43,440 nt of DNA from Alcanivorax sp. S6407 (GCF_023016115.1 NZ_JALKBH010000004.1:286122-329561), one strand, 5' to 3'; positions 26,571 through 34,662 are shown, numbered from the stretch's first letter. Numbers and translations are program-made. The notes: generated by a model not told the origin, from the letters alone.

Positions 26571-26817
26571 CGCAACAGGCATCACGCGGCACGCCAACTT
26601 CAGAAATACCAAGAACCCTCACTGTGAGAGCGATCGCTCGATCGCGAATCCGCACCTGAGCGAGGCATCATCCCCAGGACTATCCGCCTTTATTCAGCCG
26701 TTGTAGCCCCCACAAGATCTTCGATCTCACCAGGGCTCGAATCGCGGTCGAACGACCGCTCCCACTGCCGCCGCACCGCTTTTGAACTTAACTGTTAACT
26801 ATTCACTGTTAACTGCC
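26571..26817. repeat. Repeat cluster between zapA and 6S RNA
   Basis: Contains a CACGCNN-type array immediately after zapA (26571-26596), degenerate REP-like segments (26625-26660 with GCGATCGCTC, 26738-26775), and an ACTGTTA/ACTATTC-type array (26786-26817) preceded by CGCTTTTGAA, the same lead-in as at 22365 and 23768. No gene is seen. Confidence 0.7.
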
Positions 26818-26834
26818 TTTCTGCCCTGTCAAGA

Positions 26835-26863
26835 CTGTCCCCCACCCACACCACTGTTATAAT
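26835..26863 (+). promoter_or_regulatory. 6S RNA promoter
   Basis: TATAAT (26858-26863, exact) with a weak -35 (CTGTCC, 26835-26840) at 17 bp. The start would be about 26870, matching the 5' end of the 6S RNA. Confidence 0.65.
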
Positions 26864-26869
26864 GGCTTC

Positions 26870-27058
26870 GAGTGTTTCCTGGCCCGTGCGCCAGAGGGCC
26901 ATGTCCCTGAGCCGATAACGTAATACCCGGGGGCATATATTGCTCTGTCCGTGTGCATGTCCGCCCAATGAGCGGAAAGCCTGAGGGCATAGCTGCTGCC
27001 TCCACCTTGAACCATACGGTTCAAGGGTCAAGCCCGCAGCGGCGGACCGGGAAGCACC
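26870..27058 (+). ncRNA. ssrS: 6S RNA
   Basis: Binds sigma-70 RNA polymerase holoenzyme and down-regulates many promoters in stationary phase. Matches to E. coli 6S RNA visible by eye include GTCCCTGAGCCGATA near the 5' end, CACCTTGAACCATACGGTTCAAGGGT near the 3' end (a hairpin) and GCAGCGGCGG before the closing strand. The 5' segment GTGTTTCC pairs with GGGAAGCAC at the 3' end to close the long helix, with the usual open central region between. It lies between zapA and fau, the conserved location. Ends are set by the terminal helix and are accurate to a few bases. Confidence 0.93.
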
Positions 27059-27096
27059 CTTTATTTCTTCGCCTGATGCTGGACGCCAGAGGCCGG

Positions 27097-27705
27097 ATGC
27101 CTGATCTACAGCCACTCTCGCCATCGGAACGACAACAGCGTCAGCAGCTGCGCCGGCAGATACGCCTGAAACGCCGCCGGCTTACCCCCGGGCAGCGCCG
27201 TCGTGCGGCCCGTCGAGCCGGCCCCGCCCTGGTACAGGCCCTGCAACACCGCCCAACCAACCATATTGCCCTGTATCTGGCCAACGATGGCGAGCTCGAT
27301 CTGTTGCCGGCCATGGGCCACGCTCGACTGCGCCAGGCCAACACCTATCTGCCGTGGCTGGATCCACTGAGGCCAGGGTTTCTGCACTTTCGCCTGTGGC
27401 AGGCCCATCACCCCATGCGCCCCAATCAGTACGGCATTGCCGAACCGGCACTGGCAAAGCGGGGCCGTGCGCTGTGGGCTCTGGACGTGATACTGCTACC
27501 TGCCGTGGCCTTTGACCGCGCCGGTTTCCGGATGGGTATGGGTGGGGGGTATTACGACCGCACTCTCGCCGATCTGGCACGACGACCGCGCCAGCCAAGA
27601 CTGCTGGCAGTGGGCTATGATTTTCAGTGTGTGGAGGAAGGCACGCTACCGCTGGCCCCGTGGGACCAGCCGGTAGATGGGATCGTTACTGCTGGGTCTG
27701 AGTGA
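27097..27705 (+). CDS. fau: 5-formyltetrahydrofolate cyclo-ligase
   Basis: Converts 5-formyl-THF to 5,10-methenyl-THF with ATP. About 202 residues. The basic N-terminus (RQQLRRQIRLKRRRLTPGQRRRAARRA), mid motif YLANDGELDLLP, and the C-terminal MGMGGGYYDRTL nucleotide loop with LAVGYDFQ are diagnostic. ATG 27097 or 27076 are both plausible; the open frame continues up to 26953 but that part lies within the 6S RNA. Co-location with 6S RNA is conserved. Its 3' end overlaps the convergent small membrane protein gene by 20 bp. The N-terminus is unusually Arg-rich. Confidence 0.92.
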   Translation: MPDLQPLSPSERQQRQQLRRQIRLKRRRLTPGQRRRAARRAGPALVQALQHRPTNHIALYLANDGELDLLPAMGHARLRQANTYLPWLDPLRPGFLHFRLWQAHHPMRPNQYGIAEPALAKRGRALWALDVILLPAVAFDRAGFRMGMGGGYYDRTLADLARRPRQPRLLAVGYDFQCVEEGTLPLAPWDQPVDGIVTAGSE

Positions 27706-27835
27706 CGACGATACCGGCGCTGTCAGCATATTGCTGGTAGTCCGGCTCGTTGCCGCCGTGGGTGATGCTGCTTACCAGCACGCCCAGCCCGAAAACGATT
27801 GCCAGTAGCACCAGGGCATCCGGCTTTTTCTTCAT
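27686..27835 (-). CDS. Small single-TM membrane protein
   Basis: 49 residues from ATG 27835: a basic start (MKKKPD), one hydrophobic segment (ALVLLAIVFGLGVLVSSI) and a polar tail ending in QTQQ. GGGGA lies 10-14 nt upstream, and a perfect 15-bp palindrome sits about 105 bp upstream. A longer frame from 27904 is unlikely. No family recognised. It is convergent with fau and overlaps its end. The 315 bp up to ilvA hold no other gene. Confidence 0.6.
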   Translation of the reverse strand: MKKKPDALVLLAIVFGLGVLVSSITHGGNEPDYQQYADSAGIVVTQTQQ

Positions 27836-27938
27836 TTTTCTATTCCCCAAAGTGGTACAGCTAAAATCAAGTTTCTGAGTAAAAAGTATTAACAGGACAG
27901 TCACTGTAATCGGATTGACTGTCAGAAAATGCCAACCG

Positions 27939-27953
27939 GGTCAAAATTTGACC
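27939..27953. promoter_or_regulatory. Perfect palindrome, possible operator
   Basis: GGTCAAAATTTGACC is a 7-1-7 perfect inverted repeat in the gap between the small membrane protein gene and the end of ilvA. It could be the binding site of a dimeric regulator acting on the small gene; no regulator is assigned. Confidence 0.4.
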
Positions 27954-28150
27954 ATTCCATCATGGAAAGTCAAGCAGTTACCGGCACCTGTTGACGCTTC
28001 TTAACAGAACTACGTCATAACTCTTAGTCAACTGGATCACACAAATGCATCAGAATGCATAACCAGTTGGCTCAGGCCTCACTGACAGTGCCATCGCGGG
28101 TGTGTGACCACCCACTGCAAGGTTTGTTCCAGCGAAATAGCAGGACGGAA

Positions 28151-29668
28151 TTAATTCAGGAACAGCCGGTAGGCCGGATTATCGCTCTCTTCCACCATGG
28201 GATAGGGCACCTTCTTCAGATCCGCCAGCAACTGGCTGCCCTTGCCCTCCTCCACCTGGAAGCCCACCAGTACCCGACCATAGGCCGCACCGTGGTTGCG
28301 ATAATGGAACAGGCTGATATTCCACTTGCCGCCCAGCGACTGCAGGAACGCCATCAAGGCCCCGGGACGCTCCGGGAACTCCACCCGGAACAGGCGCTCG
28401 TGCAAATCCTGACGGGAGGTATGTCCGCCCACCAGGTGACGAATATGCAGCTTGGCCATCTCGTTACCGCTCAGGTCCACCACCGGGTAGCCCTTGTCGG
28501 TGAGCTCCTGCATCAACGCCTGTAGCGCCTTGCCGCCGGGCTTGAGCTGGATACCCACAAAGATATTGGCCTGCCGGTCATCGCTGTAGCGGTAGTTGAA
28601 TTCGGTGATGCCGCGACGGCCCAGCGCCTGACAGAAGGCCCGGAAAGCTCCCGGCTTCTCGGGGATCGTCACCCCCAGCAGCGCCTCGCGCTGTTCCCCC
28701 AGCTCGGCACGCTCGGAGACATGGCGCAGACGATCGAAATTCACATTGGCGCCACTCTGGATCGCCACCAGGGTCTGATCCTGCACCCCGTGTTTGGCCA
28801 CCCAATTCTTCATGCCCGCCAGCGCCAGGGCACCGGCCGGCTCGCAGATAGCGCGGGTATCTTCGAAGGAATCCTTGATCGCCGCACAGATTTCATCGGT
28901 GGTGGCGGTGATCACCTCGTCCACATGATCCTTGAGGATCTTGTAGGTTTCCTTGCCGATCTGCTTCACCGCCACGCCATCGGCAAACAGGCCCACTTCC
29001 TTGAGCGTCACCCTGCGCTTGCTGTCCATGGCGGCCTTCAGACAGGCCGCATCTTCCGGCTCCACCGCAATGATCTTCACCTCCGGGCGCACGTACTTCA
29101 CATAGGCCGCCACACCCGCCGCCAGACCGCCGCCGCCCACGGGAATGAAGATGGCATCCAGATCCCGGCTCTGCTGGCGCAGGATTTCCATGCCCACCGT
29201 GCCCTGGCCGGCAATCACGTCGGGATCATCGTAGGGGTGCACAAAGGTCAGGCCACCCTCGGCCTCCAGCTTGCGGGCATGGGCGAGAGCTTCATCGAAG
29301 CTGTCCCCATGCAGCACCGCCTTGCCACCGTGATTGCGCACCGAGTTGACCTTGATGTCCGGCGTCGTCCGCGGCATCACGATGGTGGCCTTCACGCCCA
29401 TGGAGGTGGCCGCCAGTGCCATGCCCTGGGCATGGTTCCCCGCCGAGGCACAGATGACACCACGATCCAGCTGCTCACGGGTGAGCTGGCAGAGCTTGTT
29501 ATAGGCCCCGCGCAGCTTGAACGAGAACACTGGCTGCAAATCTTCACGCTTGAGCAGTACCCGGTTGCCAATTCGCTTGGAAATCAACGGCGCTGCATGA
29601 ATAGGAGTTTCCACCGCCACGTCGTAGACGCGGGATTGCAGTATCCGTTTGACGTATTTATCCAGCAT
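28151..29668 (-). CDS. ilvA: Threonine ammonia-lyase, biosynthetic
   Basis: PLP enzyme that deaminates threonine to 2-oxobutyrate, the first step towards isoleucine. 505 residues, normal for the biosynthetic form. The N-terminal catalytic domain has the PLP lysine at about 51 in FSFKLRGAYNK, SAGNHAQGMA and the phosphate loop VGGGGLAAGV. Two C-terminal ACT-like regulatory domains follow: EKPGAFRAFCQALG to YRYSDDRQANIFVG, and ERPGALMAFLQSLG to RNHGAAYGRVLVG. These bind isoleucine (inhibitor) and valine. It is divergent from rpiA, as in many pseudomonads and relatives. No attenuator was recognised in the short gap. Confidence 0.97.
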   Translation of the reverse strand: MLDKYVKRILQSRVYDVAVETPIHAAPLISKRIGNRVLLKREDLQPVFSFKLRGAYNKLCQLTREQLDRGVICASAGNHAQGMALAATSMGVKATIVMPRTTPDIKVNSVRNHGGKAVLHGDSFDEALAHARKLEAEGGLTFVHPYDDPDVIAGQGTVGMEILRQQSRDLDAIFIPVGGGGLAAGVAAYVKYVRPEVKIIAVEPEDAACLKAAMDSKRRVTLKEVGLFADGVAVKQIGKETYKILKDHVDEVITATTDEICAAIKDSFEDTRAICEPAGALALAGMKNWVAKHGVQDQTLVAIQSGANVNFDRLRHVSERAELGEQREALLGVTIPEKPGAFRAFCQALGRRGITEFNYRYSDDRQANIFVGIQLKPGGKALQALMQELTDKGYPVVDLSGNEMAKLHIRHLVGGHTSRQDLHERLFRVEFPERPGALMAFLQSLGGKWNISLFHYRNHGAAYGRVLVGFQVEEGKGSQLLADLKKVPYPMVEESDNPAYRLFLN

Positions 29669-29750
29669 GAAGGTGTCCGGGTTGCTCAGGGATGGGTCTT
29701 GGAAGCGTCATAGTCTAGGGGTTGGCATGGGGAATTGCGATAGTCCGGGG

Positions 29751-29779
29751 TCGAGTCCACGCCCTTGCTGGCCTATAAT
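29751..29779 (+). promoter_or_regulatory. Sigma-70 promoter of rpiA
   Basis: TCGAGT (29751-29756, partial -35) and exact TATAAT (29774-29779) with a 17-bp spacer, 39 bp upstream of the rpiA ATG. Confidence 0.6.
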
Positions 29780-29818
29780 TCCGGCTCATCACACTCATCA
29801 GCATGACAGGACAGGTTC

Positions 29819-30472
29819 ATGGATCAGGATGCGCTGAAGAAGCAGGTGGCAGAAGCCGCCCTGCGCTTTGTGCCCGAAGGCGAATACATCGGTGTGGGCA
29901 CCGGCTCCACCGCCAACTTCTTCATTGATGGTCTGGCCACCATGAAGGACCGCATCAAGGGTGCCGTGGCCAGCTCTGAAGCTACCGCCGAACGCCTCAA
30001 GGGCCACGGTATCGAAGTGGTGTCGCTGAACGACGTGGATCGCCTGCCGGTGTACGTGGACGGCGCCGATGAGGTGAACGCCCACCGGGAAATGATCAAG
30101 GGCGGCGGCGGCGCGTTGACCCGGGAAAAGATCGTGGCCGCGGTGGCCGATCAGTTCATCTGTATTGTGGATGGTTCCAAGCAAGTGAAACGCCTGGGCA
30201 AGTTCCCGCTGCCGGTGGAAGTGATTCCCATGGCCCGCTCCCACGTGGCCCGCAAGCTGGTGGCCCTGGGTGGCCAACCGCAATACCGCGATGGCTTTGT
30301 CACCGATAACGGCAACATCATTCTCGACGTCCACAATCTGGACATCATGAATCCCATCGAGCTGGAAGAGAAGATTAACAACATTGTCGGTGTGGTCACC
30401 AACGGCCTGTTCGCCAAACGCCCGGCCAATGTGGTGCTGGTGGGCGAAAACGGCAGCGTGAATCAGTATTGA
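29819..30472 (+). CDS. rpiA: Ribose-5-phosphate isomerase A
   Basis: Interconverts ribose 5-phosphate and ribulose 5-phosphate in the pentose phosphate pathway. 217 residues, typical. Visible motifs: the phosphate-binding [40 protein letters not shown] with the catalytic Asp/Glu region, and the C-terminal [18 protein letters not shown]. It starts at ATG 29819, 39 bp after a TATAAT box. Directly after its TGA comes a GCGTGNN-type array in complement orientation. Confidence 0.97.
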   Translation: MDQDALKKQVAEAALRFVPEGEYIGVGTGSTANFFIDGLATMKDRIKGAVASSEATAERLKGHGIEVVSLNDVDRLPVYVDGADEVNAHREMIKGGGGALTREKIVAAVADQFICIVDGSKQVKRLGKFPLPVEVIPMARSHVARKLVALGGQPQYRDGFVTDNGNIILDVHNLDIMNPIELEEKINNIVGVVTNGLFAKRPANVVLVGENGSVNQY

Positions 30473-30504
30473 AGCGACGCGGCACGCTTCATGCAACACG
30501 CCTT
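30473..30504. repeat. 7-bp-period array directly after the rpiA stop
   Basis: Complement-orientation units (GCGACGC, GGCACGC, TTCATGC, AACACGC) begin at the base after the rpiA TGA. The GACGC-type unit is nearest the gene, the same polarity as at the ends of fba, pgk and tkt. Confidence 0.75.
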
Positions 30505-30540
30505 TTGTTCGCGTAGGTAAAACACAAACTAGTGGCTGCT

Positions 30541-30638
30541 GTAGGAACCGGAGTGCAACGGAGGTAACAGCCGCAGGGTGAGCGCAGCGAATAACTTGCC
30601 TGCTCGCGATCCGAGCCTGAGCGAGGTAAGGATTCCAG
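30541..30638. repeat. Composite repeat, copy 1
   Basis: Starts GTAGGAAC and ends GCGAGGTAAGGATTCCAG, with GGTGAGCG(C/A)AGCGAATAAC in the middle. The reverse complement of 34822-34930 matches along its length with small indels, so this is a dispersed element of about 100 bp in two opposite copies. Confidence 0.75.
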
Positions 30639-30691
30639 AAACACATCTCGAAGATCAAAACCCAAACCGCTTTCCATGCTTCTGATTTTGC

Positions 30692-30776
30692 CTTTCGAAA
30701 CTCGTAACTCGCAACCCGAACCTTTTCACCTCGCCGAGGCTCGGATCGCCTGCAGGCAGACTCCTACAGCGGCTTC
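30692..30776. repeat. CTCGNAA array plus REP-like half-site
   Basis: A clean run of ACTCGTA/ACTCGCA units (30692-30720) is followed by GCCGAGGCTCGGATCGCCTG and ACTCCTACAGCGGC. This resembles one side of the larger arrangement at 34676-34947. With the composite repeat it fills the 322-bp gap after rpiA, and no gene is seen. Confidence 0.65.
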
Positions 30777-30794
30777 AGATCCGTGGTTCTTATG

Positions 30795-31073
30795 TCATGG
30801 CTTTCGATTCATGTCCCGGATCATGTCGTCGCTGCGGCGGCGGATGTGGTTGTGCAGATCCTGCTGACGGGTCTCGAAACGTTGTCGCTGTGCGTCGCGC
30901 TGATCCTGCATCTGCTGCTGTTCGCGAAGACGCTGATCTTCACGCAGCGCTTCTTCCCTCGCAGCAGCATCTAGGGACTGTGTCGATGAGGCTGGCTCTG
31001 CTGCTCCGGCAGGAGCCAGCGGCAGTATCAACATGAGGACAATCCCCGCTGCCTCTTTCCATTGCGCTTTCAT
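30795..31073 (-). CDS. Exported Gln/Arg-rich coiled-coil protein
   Basis: 92 residues. ATG 31073 is chosen because GGAGG lies 7 nt upstream and a signal peptide starts there (MKAQWKEAAGIVLMLILPLAPAGAA, cleavage near residue 25). The mature part is highly charged, with EDQRLREQQQMQDQRDAQRQ, a likely coiled coil, so it is a small periplasmic helical protein. No family assigned. It is followed on the same strand by repeats, and preceded by the unrelated coiled-coil gene at 31307-31813, whose terminator separates the two. Confidence 0.65.
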   Translation of the reverse strand: MKAQWKEAAGIVLMLILPLAPAGAAEPASSTQSLDAAAREEALREDQRLREQQQMQDQRDAQRQRFETRQQDLHNHIRRRSDDMIRDMNRKP

Positions 31074-31212
31074 GATTTCCTCCCGACTGATAGGGCAAAA
31101 GAGCATCACTGGATACTCATTCCCCATGATTTCAATATGCCAGATCTCGCTCACCAGAGCGTGAAGCCCACCAGCATCAGGCTACAGGATCAGACCTCCG
31201 GTTTTTTCTTTA

Positions 31213-31243
31213 GCATGTTGCGTGATGCATGCAGCGTGTTGCG
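31213..31243. repeat. 7-bp-period array (GCGTGNN family) beside a terminator
   Basis: GCATGTT, GCGTGAT, GCATGCA and GCGTGTT units, then GCGGCCGCGAAGCGCC and the terminator, the same composite order as at 3030, 8082 and 13018. Confidence 0.8.
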
Positions 31244-31257
31244 GCCGCGAAGCGCCC

Positions 31258-31293
31258 ACAAAAAAGGCCGCTACAAAGAGCGGCCTTTTTTTG
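31258..31293 (-). terminator. Rho-independent terminator, bidirectional
   Basis: GGCCGCT / AGCGGCC stem with A6 on the left and T7 on the right, 14 bp after the stop of the Ala-rich coiled-coil gene. Confidence 0.85.
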
Positions 31294-31306
31294 TGCTTGC
31301 CAGGAA

Positions 31307-31813
31307 TTAATCCCAGAAGTTGTACCACGGCTTGGCTTTCGCCTTGGCATTAGCGTTGGCGGCGCCTTCTTCGCCCGCTTCCACATTGGCATTCACTTCT
31401 GCTTCAGCGCTGGCTTCCATGGCTGCCTTGGCTTCGTCACGACGTTGCTTGGCCGCTTCCTTGTGCTCTTCCATGCGCTCTTCAGCCGCTTCGTGCTCGT
31501 CTTCCATGCGGTCTTCGGCATCGTCCATCTTGGCCTTGCCTTCTTCCTTCTTGGCCTTGGCTTTGGCTTTCATCTCTTCATGCTTGGCGTCCATCTCCGC
31601 CTTCTTGGCGTCACGCTTCTGCATCATTTCTTCTTTCTTGGCCTGGCCCTTGGCCTTGGCTTCGTCACGGCTTTCGCGCACATCCTGCTCTGCCGCCTTG
31701 GCATCCGCCTCGGCATTAACAGCTGCATTGATCCCCGCATTCAAATCAGCAACGGCTACCTGGCTCATCATTGCTGCACCGGCAGTCATTGCCAGCAGAA
31801 TCTTCTTATCCAT
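31307..31813 (-). CDS. Exported Ala/Glu/Lys-rich coiled-coil protein
   Basis: 168 residues from ATG 31813, which has AAGGAG upstream; the frame is open to 31891. A signal peptide (MDKKILLAMTAGAAMMSQVAVA) is followed by a long, highly charged helix of Ala, Lys, Glu, Met and Asp with short near-repeats such as KAKAKKEEGKAK, and an Ala-rich region before a short aromatic C-terminus (KPWYNFWD). It resembles periplasmic or cell-envelope coiled-coil proteins, but I can name no family. A strong terminator follows. The composition makes alignments unreliable. Confidence 0.7.
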   Translation of the reverse strand: MDKKILLAMTAGAAMMSQVAVADLNAGINAAVNAEADAKAAEQDVRESRDEAKAKGQAKKEEMMQKRDAKKAEMDAKHEEMKAKAKAKKEEGKAKMDDAEDRMEDEHEAAEERMEEHKEAAKQRRDEAKAAMEASAEAEVNANVEAGEEGAANANAKAKAKPWYNFWD

Positions 31814-31938
31814 GCTTTTCTCTCCTTGCTTCATGCCGGGGTGGCATGAATGTGTTGGTCCAATCTTCGCTGAATACCTTGTGCCAAACACCGATTCACC
31901 TCAAGTAACAAACCGTAAAATCGGGAACCGGCTCAACA

Positions 31939-32889
31939 TCAGGCCAGATATTGATCAATGATGGCAAAGATCTTCTCGCGGAAATCGGAATGCTCATTGG
32001 CCAGCTGATGTCTGGCCCCGGGCAGCATATGAATACGCGGCTCATTGAACTTGCTTCGGATCACATTGAGGTTATAGCGCCAGTCCACCGTCTCATCCAG
32101 ATCCCCCTGAATCACGATGGGAGAAACATGAATGTGCGAGGCCTTCTCGAATCCCGGCAACCATTTCTTCAGGGCACCGACCCAGATGGCCGACACCCGG
32201 CGCGACTGCAGCGGATCCTTGTTCTCCAGAAAATCGAGAAAATCCGGATCATTGGAGTTGATCGAAAATACCCGCTTGATGCTGTTGGCAAAAGGGCTGA
32301 TGAACGTGTGTAACCAGCGCCCGGTCCCCCACTTGAAGGGCCTGACCAGCGGCGCCAGCAGGATCACGTTCTCGAAGGGGTTGTCTTCTCCCTCACCGCG
32401 GCTGGTCAGATAATCCATCACGATGGCGCCACCGGTACTTTGCGCAATCACATTCCAGGGATGCGGGAAGTGATTGCCCGCCAACGACAGGCATTGCTCC
32501 AGCACACTGCGGTAGGTGAGAAAATCCTCAATCACCGCCTGGGGACCAGAGCTCAAACCATGGCCCGGCAGATCATAGGCCAGCACCGCATAACCCAGCT
32601 CCAGCACGTGCCCAATCACATGCCGGTACAGCCCCACGTGGTCGAAATAGCCATGACAGACCAGTACCGTGCCGCGGGGATTTTCCGGTCGCCAGGCGTG
32701 CACGGAGATCTGGTGGCCTGCCGCCTCGAAGTAGCCAAAGCCATGCTGCAGGCTCGGCAGGCGCTCCGCAAAATTCAGCCCGTAATAGGCGATGTACTTC
32801 TGGCTGGATTCGTCCAGCGGGTCAAACGCTTCCCAGTTCAGCGGTTTCCAGTGCTGCTGGATATGCTCTCGATCAAAAGGGTTGTCCAT
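31939..32889 (-). CDS. Alpha/beta hydrolase (monoglyceride lipase/serine aminopeptidase S33 type)
   Basis: 316 residues from ATG 32889; a GTG at 32910 would add seven. Motifs: oxyanion-hole region VLVCHGYFDHVGLY, YDLPGHGLSSG, nucleophile elbow VIAQSTGGAIV, acid in VIQGDLDETVDW, and catalytic His in LPGARHQLANE. The elbow is A-x-S-x-G rather than G-x-S-x-G. Such enzymes hydrolyse carboxyl esters of lipids, a role that would suit a lipid- or hydrocarbon-using organism, but the substrate is unknown. No signal peptide, so cytosolic. It stands alone, with 115 bp to the divergent flavin reductase gene. Confidence 0.85.
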   Translation of the reverse strand: MDNPFDREHIQQHWKPLNWEAFDPLDESSQKYIAYYGLNFAERLPSLQHGFGYFEAAGHQISVHAWRPENPRGTVLVCHGYFDHVGLYRHVIGHVLELGYAVLAYDLPGHGLSSGPQAVIEDFLTYRSVLEQCLSLAGNHFPHPWNVIAQSTGGAIVMDYLTSRGEGEDNPFENVILLAPLVRPFKWGTGRWLHTFISPFANSIKRVFSINSNDPDFLDFLENKDPLQSRRVSAIWVGALKKWLPGFEKASHIHVSPIVIQGDLDETVDWRYNLNVIRSKFNEPRIHMLPGARHQLANEHSDFREKIFAIIDQYLA

Positions 32890-33025
32890 AGTCAGGCGGG
32901 GAGCCTCCACGGTTTACTCACGGCACATCCTGATAATACGGCGCCAGCCGCATCCCTGAAAGGACACGGAACGCTCCCCGCTTCCCGGTCCTGCCAATCC
33001 GCCATCAGAATCACAGAGCGACGCC

Positions 33026-33661
33026 ATGCAATTTACCCGTCAGACACTGGACGCCCTGCCCGGTCGCATCCGGGTCAACCTGATCAACAGCCTGTCCGGT
33101 TTCAAGAGTGCCAACCTGGTCGGCACACGCAGCAGCACAGGACAGGAGAACCTGTGCATTGTCAGTTCCTGCTTCCATCTGGGAGCGGATCCGGCCCTGA
33201 TGGGCATGATCATCCGACCCCATTCCGTGGATCGCCACACCCTGGAATACCTGCAGGAAACCGGCTGCTACACCATCAATCATGTCCATGAAGGGATCAT
33301 TGCCGCCGCACACCAGACCTCGGCCCGTTATTCCCGGGAGATATCAGAGTTTGAGGCCACCGGGCTGAGCGCAGAATACCACCATGACTTCCCGGCCCCC
33401 TTTGTTCAGGAGGCTCGCATCAAGCTGGGCATGAAGGTGGCTGAGATTCAGGATCTGGCGGTGAACGGCACGGTAATGGTGATCGGCACCATTGAACATG
33501 TGCTGCTGCCTGCCGGAGTGATGGCAGAGGATGGCTATGTGGATGTGGAACAGGCGGGCACGGTCACCCTTTCCGGGCTGGACAGTTACCATGTGACCCG
33601 TCGACTGGGTCGCTGGCGCTACGCCAAGCCTGACCTTCCCCCTGCAAAGATCAGTGACTGA
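33026..33661 (+). CDS. Flavin reductase-like FMN-binding protein
   Basis: 211 residues. The pattern LINSLSGFKSANLVGTRSSTGQENLCIVSSC and the following HTLEYLQETGCYTINHV match the flavin reductase-like split-barrel family. Members bind FMN and act as flavin reductases or as the flavin component of oxygenases. The C-terminal GLDSYHVTRRLGRWRYAKPD is also seen in this subgroup. It starts at ATG 33026 after a stretch without a strong ribosome binding site. Its last 11 bp overlap the convergent membrane protein gene. Physiological partner unknown. Confidence 0.82.
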   Translation: MQFTRQTLDALPGRIRVNLINSLSGFKSANLVGTRSSTGQENLCIVSSCFHLGADPALMGMIIRPHSVDRHTLEYLQETGCYTINHVHEGIIAAAHQTSARYSREISEFEATGLSAEYHHDFPAPFVQEARIKLGMKVAEIQDLAVNGTVMVIGTIEHVLLPAGVMAEDGYVDVEQAGTVTLSGLDSYHVTRRLGRWRYAKPDLPPAKISD

Positions 33662-33989
33662 ACAGGGGCTCCGGCATGGGTTGCTGCAGAGCCAGCAGCC
33701 CCCACCAAGCGGTAAGCGCCAGGATCGGCAACGACAGCACCAGCCCCCACAGCACCAGCTTGTTGGCCCAGGGGTTGAGCTCCCGGTGACTGAGCGCAAA
33801 ACACTGTGATGCCGGCACCGGCAACAGCAGGATGGCGAATCCCCATACCCACAGCTTCTGGCCGAAGGCGGTGATCATCAGGGTCAGCCAGCCCATCCAC
33901 ATCAGCCCGATGCCCACCGCAGACAGCATGGCCAGTGGCAATGCGACCCATTGGTGCTGGGTGTAGAACTCGAGGAAGGCGTTTAGCAT
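33651..33989 (-). CDS. Small multi-pass membrane protein
   Basis: 112 residues from ATG 33989 (the frame is open to 34034). It has three hydrophobic segments: WVALPLAMLSAVGIGLMWMGW, LWVWGFAILLLPV, and VLWGLVLSLPILALTAWWGLL. No catalytic motif or recognised family. The start is uncertain because no clear Shine-Dalgarno is visible. It is convergent with and overlaps the flavin reductase gene by 11 bp. Confidence 0.6.
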   Translation of the reverse strand: MLNAFLEFYTQHQWVALPLAMLSAVGIGLMWMGWLTLMITAFGQKLWVWGFAILLLPVPASQCFALSHRELNPWANKLVLWGLVLSLPILALTAWWGLLALQQPMPEPLFSH

Positions 33990-34170
33990 CAGGAATTCCC
34001 GGGCAGTAAGGAGACTTGCTGGCATTGTCCGCACTGATCGGTGCGGGTCAATACGCGATTGCCCTTCCCTTGCCGTATATCAAGGGATCACACGACAGCA
34101 GGAAACTTTCCCGGCTAATCTCACTCAAAGCGTTATCGCTTTTTCATTCATCCTCACGAAAGGACTCGCT

Positions 34171-34593
34171 ATGAAAGCCCTGTTTTCCTCTGCGCTACTG
34201 GCCGGCAGCCTGCTACTGACTGCCTGCAACACGCCCACCGGCAACGGAGACGCCGCCATGCCCAGCTTTGAACAGCTCAGCGGTGAGCCCTGGCAAGTCG
34301 CCACCCTGAACAGCAAACCGGTGGGCAACGCCACCGTGACGATGGTGTTCCCGGAAGCCGGCAAACTGGCCGGCAAGGCCGCCTGCAACAACTACATGGC
34401 CAGCTACAGCGATGATGGCGAGCAGTTCACCATCCAGACCGGCGCCCTCACCCGCAAGGCCTGCATGGCCCCGCTGATGGAACTGGAAAAGCAGTTCATG
34501 GATGCGCTGAAGGGGGTCGACACCGCAGTGCTGAATGATCTGGGTGAGCTGGTGCTGAGCGGTGAAGGTGTGGAGATCAAGGCGACGAGGTAA
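34171..34593 (+). CDS. META-domain lipoprotein (HslJ-like)
   Basis: 140 residues with a lipoprotein signal (LLLTAC, Cys 19). The META domain follows: WQVATLNSKPVG, then the signature GKLAGKAACNNYMASY and TRKACMAPLMELEKQFMDAL. E. coli HslJ, a META protein, is a heat-inducible outer membrane lipoprotein linked to novobiocin resistance; the exact role here is unknown. An AAAGGA site precedes the ATG. A perfect 7-bp tandem repeat starts 11 bp after its stop codon. Confidence 0.85.
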   Translation: MKALFSSALLAGSLLLTACNTPTGNGDAAMPSFEQLSGEPWQVATLNSKPVGNATVTMVFPEAGKLAGKAACNNYMASYSDDGEQFTIQTGALTRKACMAPLMELEKQFMDALKGVDTAVLNDLGELVLSGEGVEIKATR

Positions 34594-34603
34594 GGGGCAG
34601 GAC

Positions 34604-34662
34604 GCCTGATGCCTGATGCCTGATGCCTGATGCCTGATGCCTGATGCCTGATGCCTGATGCC
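34604..34662 (+). repeat. Perfect heptanucleotide tandem repeat, 8 copies of GCCTGAT
   Basis: Eight identical GCCTGAT units plus GCC, starting 11 bp after the META gene stop. It is the cleanest of the 7-bp-period arrays and is likely to vary in copy number through slippage. Confidence 0.95.

Noticed and set aside
26953-27096. N-terminal extension of fau
   Set aside because: The open frame runs back through the 6S RNA. Family length and N-terminus favour a start at 27076 or 27097.
34604-34662. CRISPR array
   Set aside because: The unit is 7 bp with no spacers, no cas genes are nearby, and none of the other arrays has unique spacers of regular length.
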